NCBI GenBank assembly: GCA_023419605.1
Contig: JAEZXR010000090.1
Coordinates: 27,677 to 91,676, forward strand
DNA length: 64,000 nucleotides
Direction: 5' to 3'
Source of the DNA: Bacillota bacterium
GTDB taxonomy: Bacteria > Bacillota > Clostridia > Acetivibrionales > JAEZXR01
Shown here: positions 34,347-42,389 of the stretch, piece by piece
How the letters are laid out: the number at the start of each line of letters is the position of its first letter
How positions within the stretch are numbered: position 1 is the stretch's first letter
Notes under the pieces: model-generated
Told to the model about the DNA's origin: nothing
The model's input: the letters and a program-made list of their open reading frames with translations, nothing else
Database searches by the model: none
Made by a program: the position numbers and the translations under genes

Positions 34347-34822
34347 TTGACTAAAATTATAAAGTTTGATGCACTATCCGGAGACAGGACGGCAGAAGTC
34401 AACGGCATCATAGGAAAGGGAACCGCCTCACTCTGGTGTGATGTGATTCGGACGGAAACCGCAAAGGTTCTGGCCACGTACAGCAATAATTTTTATAAGG
34501 GCTCTGCTGCTGTAACAGTAAATGGATCCGGCAAAGGCAAAGTGTTTTCGTCGGGTATGACCTTGACAGTACTGCCATAAAGCTGCTGCTGAAGCTGGTA
34601 GCAGAGGAAGCGGGAGTTATGCCGGTGCTGTCTGGTTTACCCGAGGGTGTGGAAGCAGTCAGAAGAAAAAATAAAGGGACTGAGTACCTGATGGTGATGA
34701 ACCATAATGAAGCTGATGCGGAACTTACGCTGGACGGCGAATTTACAGATTTGATTTCTGGGGAAAAAGTAAGAAGCGGCAGTAAAATCCCCTCCTTTGG
34801 AGTGTATGTTCTTGTAAGTTAA
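34347..34822 (+). pseudogene. GH42 beta-galactosidase, C-terminal stub with a frameshift
   Basis: Two frames together encode the end of a GH42 enzyme: KIIKFDALSGDRTAEVNGI, ASLWCDVIRTETAKVLATYS, NNFYKGSAAVTVNGSGKGKV, then after a one-base shift near 34561 LDSTAIKLLLKLVAEEAGVM, PVLSGLPEGVEAVRR and the closing KIPSFGVYVLVS. This covers the trimerisation and C-terminal domains only, about 160 of some 680 residues; the catalytic barrel is gone. It lies divergently beside the broken GH43, so two carbohydrate genes decayed together. The stretch 34220-34346 is AT-rich junction sequence. Confidence 0.82.
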
Positions 34823-34933
34823 AATCTACTGCAGAACAATTAGTCCGTAGAATGAATCCTCCGGGCTTTTGTCTTGCTATCGTGACACGAGAATGAGGTT
34901 ATTGTCATTCTAAAAAGGATGAACCGTACTTTT

Positions 34934-35734
34934 CTAGTGTGTTTTTGAACCGAGAACACGTTTGATTAGTCGAGTTGCAAGACCCGGATGAACACTATAA
35001 ATAAAGTTCATACATTTGGAGTCTTTACCAATAAAGAATCGATACTGATTCTTTTCCATCCCTCGAATAATCTTATCAGCAGCAGCGGAAGATGATAATA
35101 ATAGTTTGGACTTCTTCTCCTCCAATGAGGCGCTCTCATTCGTAAGCTGCGAGTTTTTCTTTATATCCGTCGCTATCCCCCCTGGGAACACAACAGAGAC
35201 ATGTACGCTGGTACCTAACAGTTCTGAATATAAACCTTCTGTCATCAGCTTGACTGCTGCCTTGGAAGCACCGTAGGAGCTCTGGCCGGGAACGGGAAAA
35301 AATCCTCCCATACTGGAGATATTTACAATATGCGCTTCCGGCCTAGTCAAAAAATGCTGTAAAAATACCTTTGTCATATACAGAGTTCCATAAAAGTTAA
35401 CATTCATTACTTTATCAATTTGTTCAAATGTTAAATCCTTTAATTCTATAAATGGCTGAATAATTCCTGCATTATTGATAAGACCGTCAATGTGACCCAA
35501 TGACGAAATAATTTCCTCTGCAAATTTAAATACAGATTCTTTATCTGTAATATCTACGACCCGAGTTAACAATTTTTCGTTTTTGCCTGATATTTTATAT
35601 GTCTCTCGAAGTGCAGATTGATTGATATCAATGGCAATAACCCTGGCACCTTTTGATAATAATTTAAGAACCAATTCTCTTCCTACGCCATTTCCCCCGC
35701 CAGTAACAACTATATTTTTATTTATTACCTTCAT
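34934..35734 (-). CDS. Short-chain dehydrogenase/reductase
   Basis: A 266-residue SDR of the classical type. ATG 35734 has GGAGAG about 8-10 bases upstream and gives MKVINKNIVVTGGGNGVGRE, with the cofactor motif TGGGNGVG. NNAG stands in GLINNAGIIQP and the catalytic set in NISSMGGFFPVPGQSSYGASKAAVK. The C-terminal SVHPGLATRLIKRVLGSKTH is basic and may touch the membrane. It is the last gene of a minus-strand run after the small membrane peptide and the polytopic membrane protein, 42 bases from the latter. The substrate is unknown. Confidence 0.9.
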   Translation of the reverse strand: MKVINKNIVVTGGGNGVGRELVLKLLSKGARVIAIDINQSALRETYKISGKNEKLLTRVVDITDKESVFKFAEEIISSLGHIDGLINNAGIIQPFIELKDLTFEQIDKVMNVNFYGTLYMTKVFLQHFLTRPEAHIVNISSMGGFFPVPGQSSYGASKAAVKLMTEGLYSELLGTSVHVSVVFPGGIATDIKKNSQLTNESASLEEKKSKLLLSSSAAADKIIRGMEKNQYRFFIGKDSKCMNFIYSVHPGLATRLIKRVLGSKTH

Positions 35735-35776
35735 AAATACTTCTCTCCTTTTCAATATGCTAATGATCAACAGACT

Positions 35777-36418
35777 TCATATTGCGATACTTTTTCTTTT
35801 GAGCAGCATGAAAATGCCTACGAGAACAAATAAAATACTACATCCCATTCCAAACAAAGCGCTGCTGTCCACAGCCTGGGAAGATGCCGCCATCGTAAGC
35901 AGCGTATATTGGGTCACCACGATGGAAACCATTGCATCAGTGAAGCTAATAATTTTCAGCGTTGAAACAATAGGGTCTTTCAGATGCCGGTTAATCACGG
36001 TTCCGTAAATGGCAAAACCCAGCTTGGCAAAAGCAACCGCTGCTACCAGGTAGACGGTGTAACCCCCGTACACGGTGGCGTCCCCGACAAAATACATCCG
36101 CAGGCAGACCAACAGATAGGAAATCCCAAGCAGACAAAGGAAAATGCCGCTACGCTTGTAGGCGGCAAATTCCATATTATATCTTTTTTTGGGGTCTTCG
36201 ATGCGTCTGGCCACCACATATTTATTAAGCACCTGTCCTCTTGCAGCAAAAAGGACCAGATAATACACGGCATTTGTTATAAACCATCCAGAAAGAAGGT
36301 ATATACCGAGGGCCAGCTTGCCGATACCGATAAAAGCATTGATTACAAGTGATGCTGCTGTTGAATTGACAGTTCGATTTCGATAATTTCCTGTGTAATG
36401 ATCCAGTAATTCCTTAAT
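35777..36418 (-). CDS. Polytopic membrane protein with a probable ATT start codon
   Basis: Family not recognised. The frame is open upstream of the first ordinary start (GTG 36268) and encodes KELLDHYTGNYRNRTVNSTA, SLVINAFIGIGKLALGIYL and LSGWFITNAVYYLVL, clearly membrane protein. The only start that uses the strong AGGAGGAGG site is ATT at 36418-36416, 5 bases after it; the next stop upstream is 8 codons away and no ATG, GTG or TTG lies in between. From ATT the protein is 213 residues with about six membrane segments. It follows the 25-residue peptide gene by 31 bases, so the two are probably co-translated. Confidence 0.7.
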   Translation of the reverse strand: MKELLDHYTGNYRNRTVNSTAASLVINAFIGIGKLALGIYLLSGWFITNAVYYLVLFAARGQVLNKYVVARRIEDPKKRYNMEFAAYKRSGIFLCLLGISYLLVCLRMYFVGDATVYGGYTVYLVAAVAFAKLGFAIYGTVINRHLKDPIVSTLKIISFTDAMVSIVVTQYTLLTMAASSQAVDSSALFGMGCSILFVLVGIFMLLKRKSIAI

Positions 36419-36449
36419 ATCTACCTCCTCCTTTCCGTTTCAAGATAAA

Positions 36450-36527
36450 TTATTTGCGCTTGCTCTTAATGACAGCACCGATAACAACAACCACAACGAG
36501 AATCACAACGACGATGACTTCTTTCAT
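36450..36527 (-). CDS. 25-residue single-pass membrane peptide
   Basis: ATG 36527 has AGAGGTG 5 bases upstream and opens MKEVIVVVILVVVVVIGAVI followed by KSKRK and a stop. One very hydrophobic segment of about 16 residues with a basic tail gives a typical small membrane peptide, inside-out orientation expected. It lies between the two-component system and the polytopic membrane protein on the same strand. Small peptides of this kind often modulate a neighbouring transporter or kinase; that is inference. Type I toxin peptides can look similar, but no antisense RNA promoter was identified. Confidence 0.6.
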   Translation of the reverse strand: MKEVIVVVILVVVVVIGAVIKSKRK

Positions 36528-36722
36528 TTTTTCACCTCTTTTCATGTTTTGTTGGCCGCTTTAATGCAGCGGTATAAAGCGGGTCTTTTCTGATCCGTTT
36601 GATGTGCCTATCTTACCGATGAATTGTTTGAAAGTTGCTTATGAAATGTTTGAGAAATATTAATTGTAAAGTTTCGGTTCTGCATCCAATGACAACGGAT
36701 ACGCCCCCGACAGCTAGAGAAA

Positions 36723-36763
36723 GAGCAGCCCGAATTCGGTTGTTGCAAATTCAGGCTGCTCTA
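36723..36763 (-). terminator. Terminator-like hairpin after the histidine kinase
   Basis: AGAGCAGCC (36723-36731) pairs with GGCTGCTCT (36755-36763), with GAATT/AATTC extending it inside; a short T-rich tail follows on the minus strand. It separates the two-component genes from the small-peptide operon. The rest of 36528-36844 has no gene. Confidence 0.65.
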
Positions 36764-36844
36764 TTTGATGTTTTCTTGATAATGAACCGCAGGTTATAAT
36801 TTGCTGCTCTCCTTCAGGTTTTCCTTCTCTGATGACATACTCGC

Positions 36845-37915
36845 TTATGTTTCGACTTTTAACCGTACAATGAAGGTTGACCCTTTGCCGGGCTCACTCT
36901 TAACGGATATGGAGCCACCTATCAACTCGATGACCCGGAGTGAAAGCGCAAGACCAAGTCCGTTGCCTTCGCTGGAATGAGACGTATCACCCTGATAGAA
37001 TTTATCAAAAATGTGTTTTATCGTTTCTTCGTCCATACCGCAGCCCGTATCCGATATGGATACCGTCACGGAATCCTCATTGGAGACTTGCGTTAAAGTG
37101 ATTTTTCCACCGGGTTCTGTGAACTTCAGCGCATTGGAGAGAAGATTGTGCCATACGATTTCCAGCATACTCGCATCTGCGTAAACCATGGCACGGTCCT
37201 CTATGTCTGCCGCAAATTCAATATTCTTTTTTTCCCAGGCATCCTCAAAGGAAAGAGCGCAGTCACAGAGCTGGCGGCACAGATCGTACGGCTCGGCAGC
37301 AGGACGGATTTCCTGGTTTTCCAGCTTATTGAGCTTCAGTATGTTGGTTACCAGTGTGGTCAGCCGTTGGGACGCGGTGATGATTGTGTCGCAATATTCT
37401 TTACGCAGCAACGGAGAGAGAGCTTCTTTTTGCAGCGCCATAGCATAGCTTTGAATGATGGACAGCGGCGTTTTAATTTCATGGGATACATTGGCGATGA
37501 AATCGTTTTTCAGGGTTTCGATGCTGCCCAGTTCTTCTACCATCTTATTGAAATCCTCAAACATTACATCCACATAGTCCCACTTGTCGGGTCTGTGGAT
37601 CGGCTCCAGATAAACCGAGAAATCGCCTTCCGCCACTTGCTTTGCCGCCTCGCCTAGCTTGCGCATCGGCTTATCAAATGCATTAAACTTTTGGCGGGCA
37701 GTGACAATGCAAAAAATGGCGGTGACAATCGCCCAATATCCGAGCATTCCCCAGATATATTCCGGCGGCATGCTGTCAAAATTCATGTACTCGGCATAAA
37801 TCATTCCTTGTCCGGCAGACAGCACCAGCAGTACAAAATAGGTCAGTGTGATTTCCTTCCACGTGAAATGCTTCGACTTGACCCGGACATCCTCTCCGAT
37901 TTGCTTTTTCTTCAA
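36845..37915 (-). CDS. Sensor histidine kinase
   Basis: A 356-residue membrane kinase. Two membrane segments (about 19-40 and 54-74) enclose only a short external loop, so it probably senses something in or near the membrane or takes a signal from a partner. HAMP follows (RKLGEAAKQVAEGDFSVYLEP), then HisKA with the phospho-histidine in NDFIANVSHEIKTPLSIIQ, then the ATPase domain with HNLLSNALKF, DTGCGMDEE and GNGLGLALS. It overlaps the response regulator's end by 4 bases. Its partner is damaged (see 37912-38563), so the pathway may be silent. Confidence 0.93.
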   Translation of the reverse strand: MKKKQIGEDVRVKSKHFTWKEITLTYFVLLVLSAGQGMIYAEYMNFDSMPPEYIWGMLGYWAIVTAIFCIVTARQKFNAFDKPMRKLGEAAKQVAEGDFSVYLEPIHRPDKWDYVDVMFEDFNKMVEELGSIETLKNDFIANVSHEIKTPLSIIQSYAMALQKEALSPLLRKEYCDTIITASQRLTTLVTNILKLNKLENQEIRPAAEPYDLCRQLCDCALSFEDAWEKKNIEFAADIEDRAMVYADASMLEIVWHNLLSNALKFTEPGGKITLTQVSNEDSVTVSISDTGCGMDEETIKHIFDKFYQGDTSHSSEGNGLGLALSLRVIELIGGSISVKSEPGKGSTFIVRLKVET

Positions 37916-38563
37916 GACAACACCGCCTTATACCCAAGCCCGTGTACCGTGACGATTTTGAAATCCTCACAGCAGGAAAACTTATCCCGCAGCTTGGTGA
38001 TATACACATCCACGGCGCGCAGGCTGGTTTCGCTGTCGATGCCCCAGAACTCATCCATGAGCTGGGCACGGGAAAAGGTGTGCTTGGGATAGGCGAGCAT
38101 CTTGTAAAGTATGTTAAACTCCCGCACCGTTCACCCTGGCAGTCATTTCATCCGCATCCATCACAAGGCTGCCCACTGTCAAGCGTTTTTCACTGGCGAT
38201 ATTCGCTCGGCGGAGCAGAGCCCCCACACGAAGTACCAGTTCGTCCATATGAATGGGTTTTACCATGTAATCATCAATACCAACCCGGAAACCTCTTTGC
38301 TTTGAGGAAATATCGTCGCGGGCAGTTATAAACAGAATGGGAATTGTCCTGTTGACGTCCCGCACTGTTTCGGCAAATTCAAAACCATCAATTTCCGGCA
38401 TCATGATATCCGAAATGATCAGATCGTACAGGTTGTTATACATCAGATCATACGCCTCTTGTGGATTCAAACATCCTTTGGCGGTGTATCCGTTATCGCA
38501 TAGATAGGTGCAAACGATTTGATTGAGCTTTATATCATCCTCTACGACAAGTATGTTAACCAT
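37912..38563 (-). pseudogene. OmpR-family response regulator split by an out-of-frame deletion
   Basis: From ATG 38563 the receiver domain is intact: VVEDDIKLNQIV, the phospho-aspartate in LIISDIMMPEIDG, TARDD and VKPIHMDEL. The frame then reads MDADEMTARVNGAGV and stops at 38114. The winged-helix domain continues in another frame, REFNILYKMLAYPKHTFSRA...VYITKLRDKF to 37912. Normal relatives have about seven residues between VNG and REF (VNG-EEIPLTL-REF), so about 20 bases were lost. A GTG at 38127 could start a DNA-binding fragment, overlapping the first frame by 14 bases. Either this is a dead regulator or two half-proteins are made. Confidence 0.85.
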
Positions 38564-38841
38564 AAAAAAAACCTTCTTTCTAAGGTAAGTAAAATAATTA
38601 TAATAGTCAGATGTTAAATAAATGTTAAATAAAACATCAAACGCGATAGTATTAAATGAAGTTTTAGTATATGTGTTCAGTAATATACAAATTAAGTCTT
38701 ATTATGGACAACAAAATGCCATATTAATTTTTCATCACCCATGATTTCTCTTTGGGGTATTCGGGTATCAGTACAACTAATTACTGAGTTATTTCCAAAA
38801 CCTTTTTCCAGCTTCTATCTTTATTGTTGTATGTAAGGAAC

Positions 38842-38875
38842 AAAAACAGGGATGACTGCGGTCATTCCTGTTTTT
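38842..38875. terminator. Bidirectional terminator-type hairpin
   Basis: AAAAACAGGGATGAC (38842-38856) pairs with GTCATTCCTGTTTTT (38861-38875) with one G-T pair and loop TGCG. T runs stand on both sides. It lies 49 bases past the stop of the PadR gene at 38924. The rest of 38564-38923 shows nothing. Confidence 0.8.
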
Positions 38876-38923
38876 TTAATGAGACAAATTCTCAAAATTC
38901 ACCACATAACTCCATTTGCTATA

Positions 38924-39508
38924 TCATCCTGGGAAATCTGTAAAGTCATGATCAAAAAAATTCATCTTACCACTTTGTTTATATAAATTTCTAATCCAAC
39001 TGCACCACTTCATACCCAGTTTCGTCTCACCGATTCTTTTTTGAAGCAGTATATAAGATCCCATTTTTGGTGAATGAAAGGATTCCATATTTCCGTTAGC
39101 TGCATTCTTCAGCTTTTCCATGGATGCCATGTAACGATCCAAATCTTTTGCATACCTGTCTTCCATCTCAGTAAGAAGTTTTTCGATGGTTTCCTTATCC
39201 AAAGCCTGTATACAAAACAATTTTAAATGCATTTCATCTTTTATGACTGCTGCATCGGTCGGTGATGTAATCCATTCCTTCAGGACTTTCCTTCCCTGAC
39301 CTGTTATACTGTATAACCTTTTATCAGGCTTACCAATTTGTTCGATTAACGTAGAAGTTACATAATCCTTCTCCTCTAATTCCGCCAGTAAAGGATATAT
39401 GGCACTATGCGTAGTATGCCAAAACTGATTCAGTCTTAACATCAAATCGTAGCCTGTCTGTTCCTCTATAGATAAGAAACTAAGTAATCCATAGGATAAT
39501 TTATTCAT
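38924..39508 (-). CDS. PadR-family repressor of the adjacent efflux gene
   Basis: A 194-residue regulator. Opening MNKLSYGLLSFLSIEEQTGY, then LMLRLNQFWHTTHSAIYPLLAELEEKDYV with the recognition helix and KRLYSITGQGRKVLKEW as wing, then a long C-terminal helical Vir-type domain. GGAAAC precedes the ATG with AAGGA further up. It is divergent from the MFS efflux gene, and two perfect ATGT-N8-ACAT sites lie between them, the site type bound by PadR proteins. Release by a small aromatic or drug ligand is expected. Confidence 0.92.
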   Translation of the reverse strand: MNKLSYGLLSFLSIEEQTGYDLMLRLNQFWHTTHSAIYPLLAELEEKDYVTSTLIEQIGKPDKRLYSITGQGRKVLKEWITSPTDAAVIKDEMHLKLFCIQALDKETIEKLLTEMEDRYAKDLDRYMASMEKLKNAANGNMESFHSPKMGSYILLQKRIGETKLGMKWCSWIRNLYKQSGKMNFFDHDFTDFPG

Positions 39509-39523
39509 AAAGGTTTCCTTTCT

Positions 39524-39599
39524 ATATGTCTATATTGACATAGTAACACAAGTGGTTTAATATAGGGTATATGTCAAAATTGACATATACCCTATATTA
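39524..39599. promoter_or_regulatory. Two PadR operators between padR-like and MFS genes
   Basis: Site 1, ATGT-CTATATTG-ACAT, lies at 39524-39539. Site 2, ATGT-CAAAATTG-ACAT, is centred at 39578-39579 inside a perfect palindrome with 20-bp arms (39558-39577 and 39580-39599). A plus promoter TTGACA (39533-39538), 17 bases, TTTAAT (39556-39561) overlaps both sites, so bound PadR would block the efflux gene. Confidence 0.85.
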
Positions 39600-39618
39600 T
39601 ATACAATGGAGATAACAA

Positions 39619-41148
39619 ATGGAAGCAATGAAAAAAAGTAAGTCAAATTATGCATTACTTATGGCAGCATTACTCATCGGCGGATTTTTTACCACGCTTG
39701 CAACCAGTACCATTAACATTGCCTTACCGAATTTAATGACACATTTCAATACCAGTCTTGATACAGTCAAGTGGGCAATGACAGGCTTTATGCTGGCAAC
39801 AGGAATTATCGCTCCCATCACCTGTTTTTTGGGAGAGAAATTCAGCTATAGAAGAATGTATTTAATATCGATTCTCGGCTTCACCCTGAGCTCCGTATTT
39901 TGCGCATTATCCTGGAATGTACAATCCTTAATAGCTTTCCGTATATTGCAGGGACTTTTCAACGGATTAGCTGTACCTACAACCATGTCCATCATTTACC
40001 AGGTTGTTCCCAGAGAAAAGCAGGCATTTTCCTTAAGTCTTTGGAGCCTTTCAGCAACGGTTGCTCCGGCCATTGGGCCTACGCTAAGCGGTTGGCTTAT
40101 TCAGAGCTTTGATTGGCATGCAATCTTTTTAATGAATATCCCTATTGGAATCATTGCTATTTTATTTATTTATAAGGCAGTTCCGTATTACATGCTGAAT
40201 CCGCCGGAAGGCTTTGACTTGCCCGGATTTTCAACCTGCCTGGCAGCAAGCATCTTACTTCTGACAGCATTCAGTGAAGTGTCCCACTGGGGATGGGCGT
40301 CCTACAAAACAATATTGTTCCTATCCTCTGGAATTATTATTTTAGCCATATTTATATTCCGCGAGTTGACAGCAAAGAATCCTATACTGAATCTTAACAT
40401 ATTTAAGCACAAAGGATTTACATTTAGCGTCATTATAAGAAGCATCGTCACCATGGGCCTTTATGCAGGATCATTGCTAACACCACTATTTTTACAAAAT
40501 GCTCAGCATGTTTCCGCTTTGAATGCCGGTCTGGTTATGCTTCCCGCCTCACTGGCTATGGCAGTAAGCACCATCATTGTAGGCAAATTGTATAATCGTT
40601 TGGATCCGCGCATTTTGCTCGTATCCGGCGTTATTTCCATGGCGGTTGGATCGTTTTTCCTGGCCCATTTAACTTTGGAAACCAGCCATATGTATATTGT
40701 TTTGTGTATGACATTTCGTAATGTCGGAATCGCCTTATGCCTGGGAACAGTAACCATGACAGGAATGTCCTCCCTGGATAAAAAAGTGTCCGGAAGTGGC
40801 TCATCCATCAACAATTGGGTAGCTCAAAGCATTGGCTGTTTATCCATCGGCATCTTTACCTCATTACTCACTTATCAATCCAAACAACATGCTGCCGATT
40901 TTGTGAATACGGGTGCTGCATTGAAAATGGGCAAGGATTTAGTTGCAAACACGGCATTTGTAATGGGAGTGAATGATGTCTATTTTATTTCTGCTATCAT
41001 CATGGTAATAGCTTTACCTCTGTGCTTCTTGCTGAAAAAGGGAGATAAGCCTGTTCCAGATAAACGAAGTAATGACCTCCAAGAAGATAGAAAAAATCTC
41101 AATTCTCGTACTGAACTGAATCGTTCCCTTTCTGAAGACATGATTTAG
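39619..41148 (+). CDS. MFS drug transporter, DHA2 (EmrB/QacA) family
   Basis: A 509-residue protein with about 14 membrane helices. The family motif C region reads QGLFNGLAVPTTMSIIYQVVPREKQA, and early motif D1-type residues stand in INIALPNLMTHFNTSLDTVKWAMTGFMLATGI. GGAG precedes the ATG by 9 bases. It is divergent from the PadR gene and under its operators. Members export dyes, antiseptics and lipophilic drugs with proton exchange; the range of this one is unknown. The cytoplasmic tail LLKKGDKPVPDKRS and beyond is charged and ordinary. Confidence 0.93.
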   Translation: MEAMKKSKSNYALLMAALLIGGFFTTLATSTINIALPNLMTHFNTSLDTVKWAMTGFMLATGIIAPITCFLGEKFSYRRMYLISILGFTLSSVFCALSWNVQSLIAFRILQGLFNGLAVPTTMSIIYQVVPREKQAFSLSLWSLSATVAPAIGPTLSGWLIQSFDWHAIFLMNIPIGIIAILFIYKAVPYYMLNPPEGFDLPGFSTCLAASILLLTAFSEVSHWGWASYKTILFLSSGIIILAIFIFRELTAKNPILNLNIFKHKGFTFSVIIRSIVTMGLYAGSLLTPLFLQNAQHVSALNAGLVMLPASLAMAVSTIIVGKLYNRLDPRILLVSGVISMAVGSFFLAHLTLETSHMYIVLCMTFRNVGIALCLGTVTMTGMSSLDKKVSGSGSSINNWVAQSIGCLSIGIFTSLLTYQSKQHAADFVNTGAALKMGKDLVANTAFVMGVNDVYFISAIIMVIALPLCFLLKKGDKPVPDKRSNDLQEDRKNLNSRTELNRSLSEDMI

Positions 41149-41198
41149 CCCTAAAAACCAAAGGAATTTCTGACATAGTTTTTTAAATTTTTTATAGT

Positions 41199-41241
41199 AA
41201 AAGGAAGCGTTGAGACTATTATTCGTCTCAATGCTTCCTTT
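41199..41241. repeat. 43-base palindrome, copy 1 of a dispersed hairpin
   Basis: AAAAGGAAGCGTTGAGAC (41199-41216) pairs with GTCTCAATGCTTCCTTT (41225-41241). A second copy at 56644-56687 has the same outer stem and compensating changes inside. It lies just after the MFS stop and just before the truncated gene at 41270, so it may end both transcripts. Confidence 0.75.
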
Positions 41242-41269
41242 GTAAGGAGCACATCGGTATAGGGCTTTG

Positions 41270-41373
41270 TAGTTCAAAATATCTGTAAAATCCGGATCTG
41301 TGGTAATTGCTGAAAACACAGTATCACCGAAGAACTCTGTAAATTTCTGTTTGCATCGTTCAATTCTGTCCAC
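41270..41373 (-). pseudogene. N-terminal stub of a carboxymuconolactone decarboxylase-family gene
   Basis: GTG 41373 has GGAGG 11 bases upstream and opens MDRIERCKQKFTEFFGDTVF followed by SAITTDPDFTDILN, the usual start of CMD-family proteins of this redox cluster. After about 34 codons the homology stops and the frame runs into unrelated DNA. It follows the iron-sulfur flavoprotein gene by 20 bases, so it was the third gene of the MerR operon. The join to foreign sequence is near 41270. Confidence 0.7.
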
Positions 41374-41393
41374 TGTACTTTGCCTCCAAGCTG

Positions 41394-41930
41394 TTAAACT
41401 GATTTACCCATCTCATAGGCCTGCTGCATGGCTTCGCTGCCATTGATGTCACCCTTGCGCCATGCTCCGACGCCGTATACAGCACCCTTTTCCTTTGCAT
41501 CATCCAGGCATAGCGTAAATCCGCGAAAGTCGTCAAGGGTTCTTTCCACGGACTGCTTACTGCTGTCGGCAGCGGTAACGATGAAATAGAACTCCTTTCC
41601 AGTGATTTCTTCATATCTTGGAACAGTCCTATCAATCAGCGTTTTCATCTGAGCATCCATAGTATAGAAGTAAACCGGTGTCGCCATAACAATCACATCG
41701 GCGGCAATCATTTTATCCAAAATTTCCGCCATGTCATCCTTCTGAACACACTTATGACTGGTATAACATGACTCGCACCCGGTGCAGTAGCCAATATTTT
41801 TATCTCTCAAAAAAATCTTTTCCGTCTGATTGCCAGCCTCCTGAGCACCAAATAAAAATTGGTCGCACAGTAAATCGGAGTTGCCGCCTCTTCTTGGACT
41901 TGAAGATAATATCAATACTGTTTTACCCAT
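41394..41930 (-). CDS. Iron-sulfur flavoprotein (flavodoxin-fold NAD(P)H reductase)
   Basis: A 178-residue FMN protein. The flavin loop is LSSSPRRGGNSDLLCDQFL, the cluster motif is CTGCESCYTSHKC (CX2CX2CX5C), and MATPVYFYTMDAQMKTLIDR forms the second flavin contact. This is the iron-sulfur flavoprotein family of anaerobes, which handles electrons for oxidative-stress defence or reduction of small organics. It starts 4 bases after the MerR stop, so the two are one operon, controlled by the MerR-type promoter at 42347-42377. Confidence 0.92.
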   Translation of the reverse strand: MGKTVLILSSSPRRGGNSDLLCDQFLFGAQEAGNQTEKIFLRDKNIGYCTGCESCYTSHKCVQKDDMAEILDKMIAADVIVMATPVYFYTMDAQMKTLIDRTVPRYEEITGKEFYFIVTAADSSKQSVERTLDDFRGFTLCLDDAKEKGAVYGVGAWRKGDINGSEAMQQAYEMGKSV

Positions 41931-41934
41931 AAAA

Positions 41935-42321
41935 CTAATCCCCCTGTCTTTTTAGCTTTTTTTCTTTTTTAACCATCAACTGTTCATATACTGCAATTTT
42001 ATAATCCAGTCGTTCCAGCGTTTTCTTCATCTCTTCCATTCTTGCAACCAGCTGATTACGCTGTTCGATTAAGAGTTCTTTTCTTTCCTCAGAGGTTTCA
42101 TCACCCTGCTGGAACAGAGCGACATACTCAATCAATACTTCAATTGGAAGGCCTGCATTTCGCATACATTTAATAAATTCAACCCAATTACAGTCTTCCT
42201 CCGTATAATCCCGGATTCCGCTTTTATTACGGCTTACACGAGGAATTAATCCGATGCGTTCATAATAGCGGAGTGTATCCTGTGAAACATCATATTTTTC
42301 ACTAACTTCTGCAATCGTCAT
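41935..42321 (-). CDS. MerR-family regulator, first gene of the flavoprotein operon
   Basis: A 128-residue regulator. The HTH reads MTIAEVSEKYDVSQDTLRYY, with ERIGLIPRVSRNKSGIRDYT as wing, followed by a long coiled-coil dimerisation helix (EERKELLIEQRNQLVARMEEMKKTLERLDYKI). No metal-binding cysteines are at the C-terminus, so it is not a mercury or copper sensor; this subfamily answers organic or oxidative stress. AGGAGGTG precedes the ATG. Its own promoter has a 19-bp spacer with the dyad TGGAGTTAGCTCCA, nearly the same as at 29.3 kb, so it probably also activates the aldo/keto reductase. Confidence 0.93.
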   Translation of the reverse strand: MTIAEVSEKYDVSQDTLRYYERIGLIPRVSRNKSGIRDYTEEDCNWVEFIKCMRNAGLPIEVLIEYVALFQQGDETSEERKELLIEQRNQLVARMEEMKKTLERLDYKIAVYEQLMVKKEKKLKRQGD

Positions 42322-42346
42322 GCGATTTCACCTCCTGATATACGAT

Positions 42347-42377
42347 ATCATAACACCTGGAGCTAACTCCAAGTCAA
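42347..42377 (-). promoter_or_regulatory. Autoregulated MerR-type promoter
   Basis: On the minus strand TTGACT (rc of 42372-42377), 19 bases, TATGAT (rc of 42347-42352), with the dyad TGGAGTTAGCTCCA inside the spacer. Start of transcription falls near 42340, and AGGAGGTG follows. Confidence 0.85.
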
Positions 42378-42389
42378 GTGTTTTTTGAG

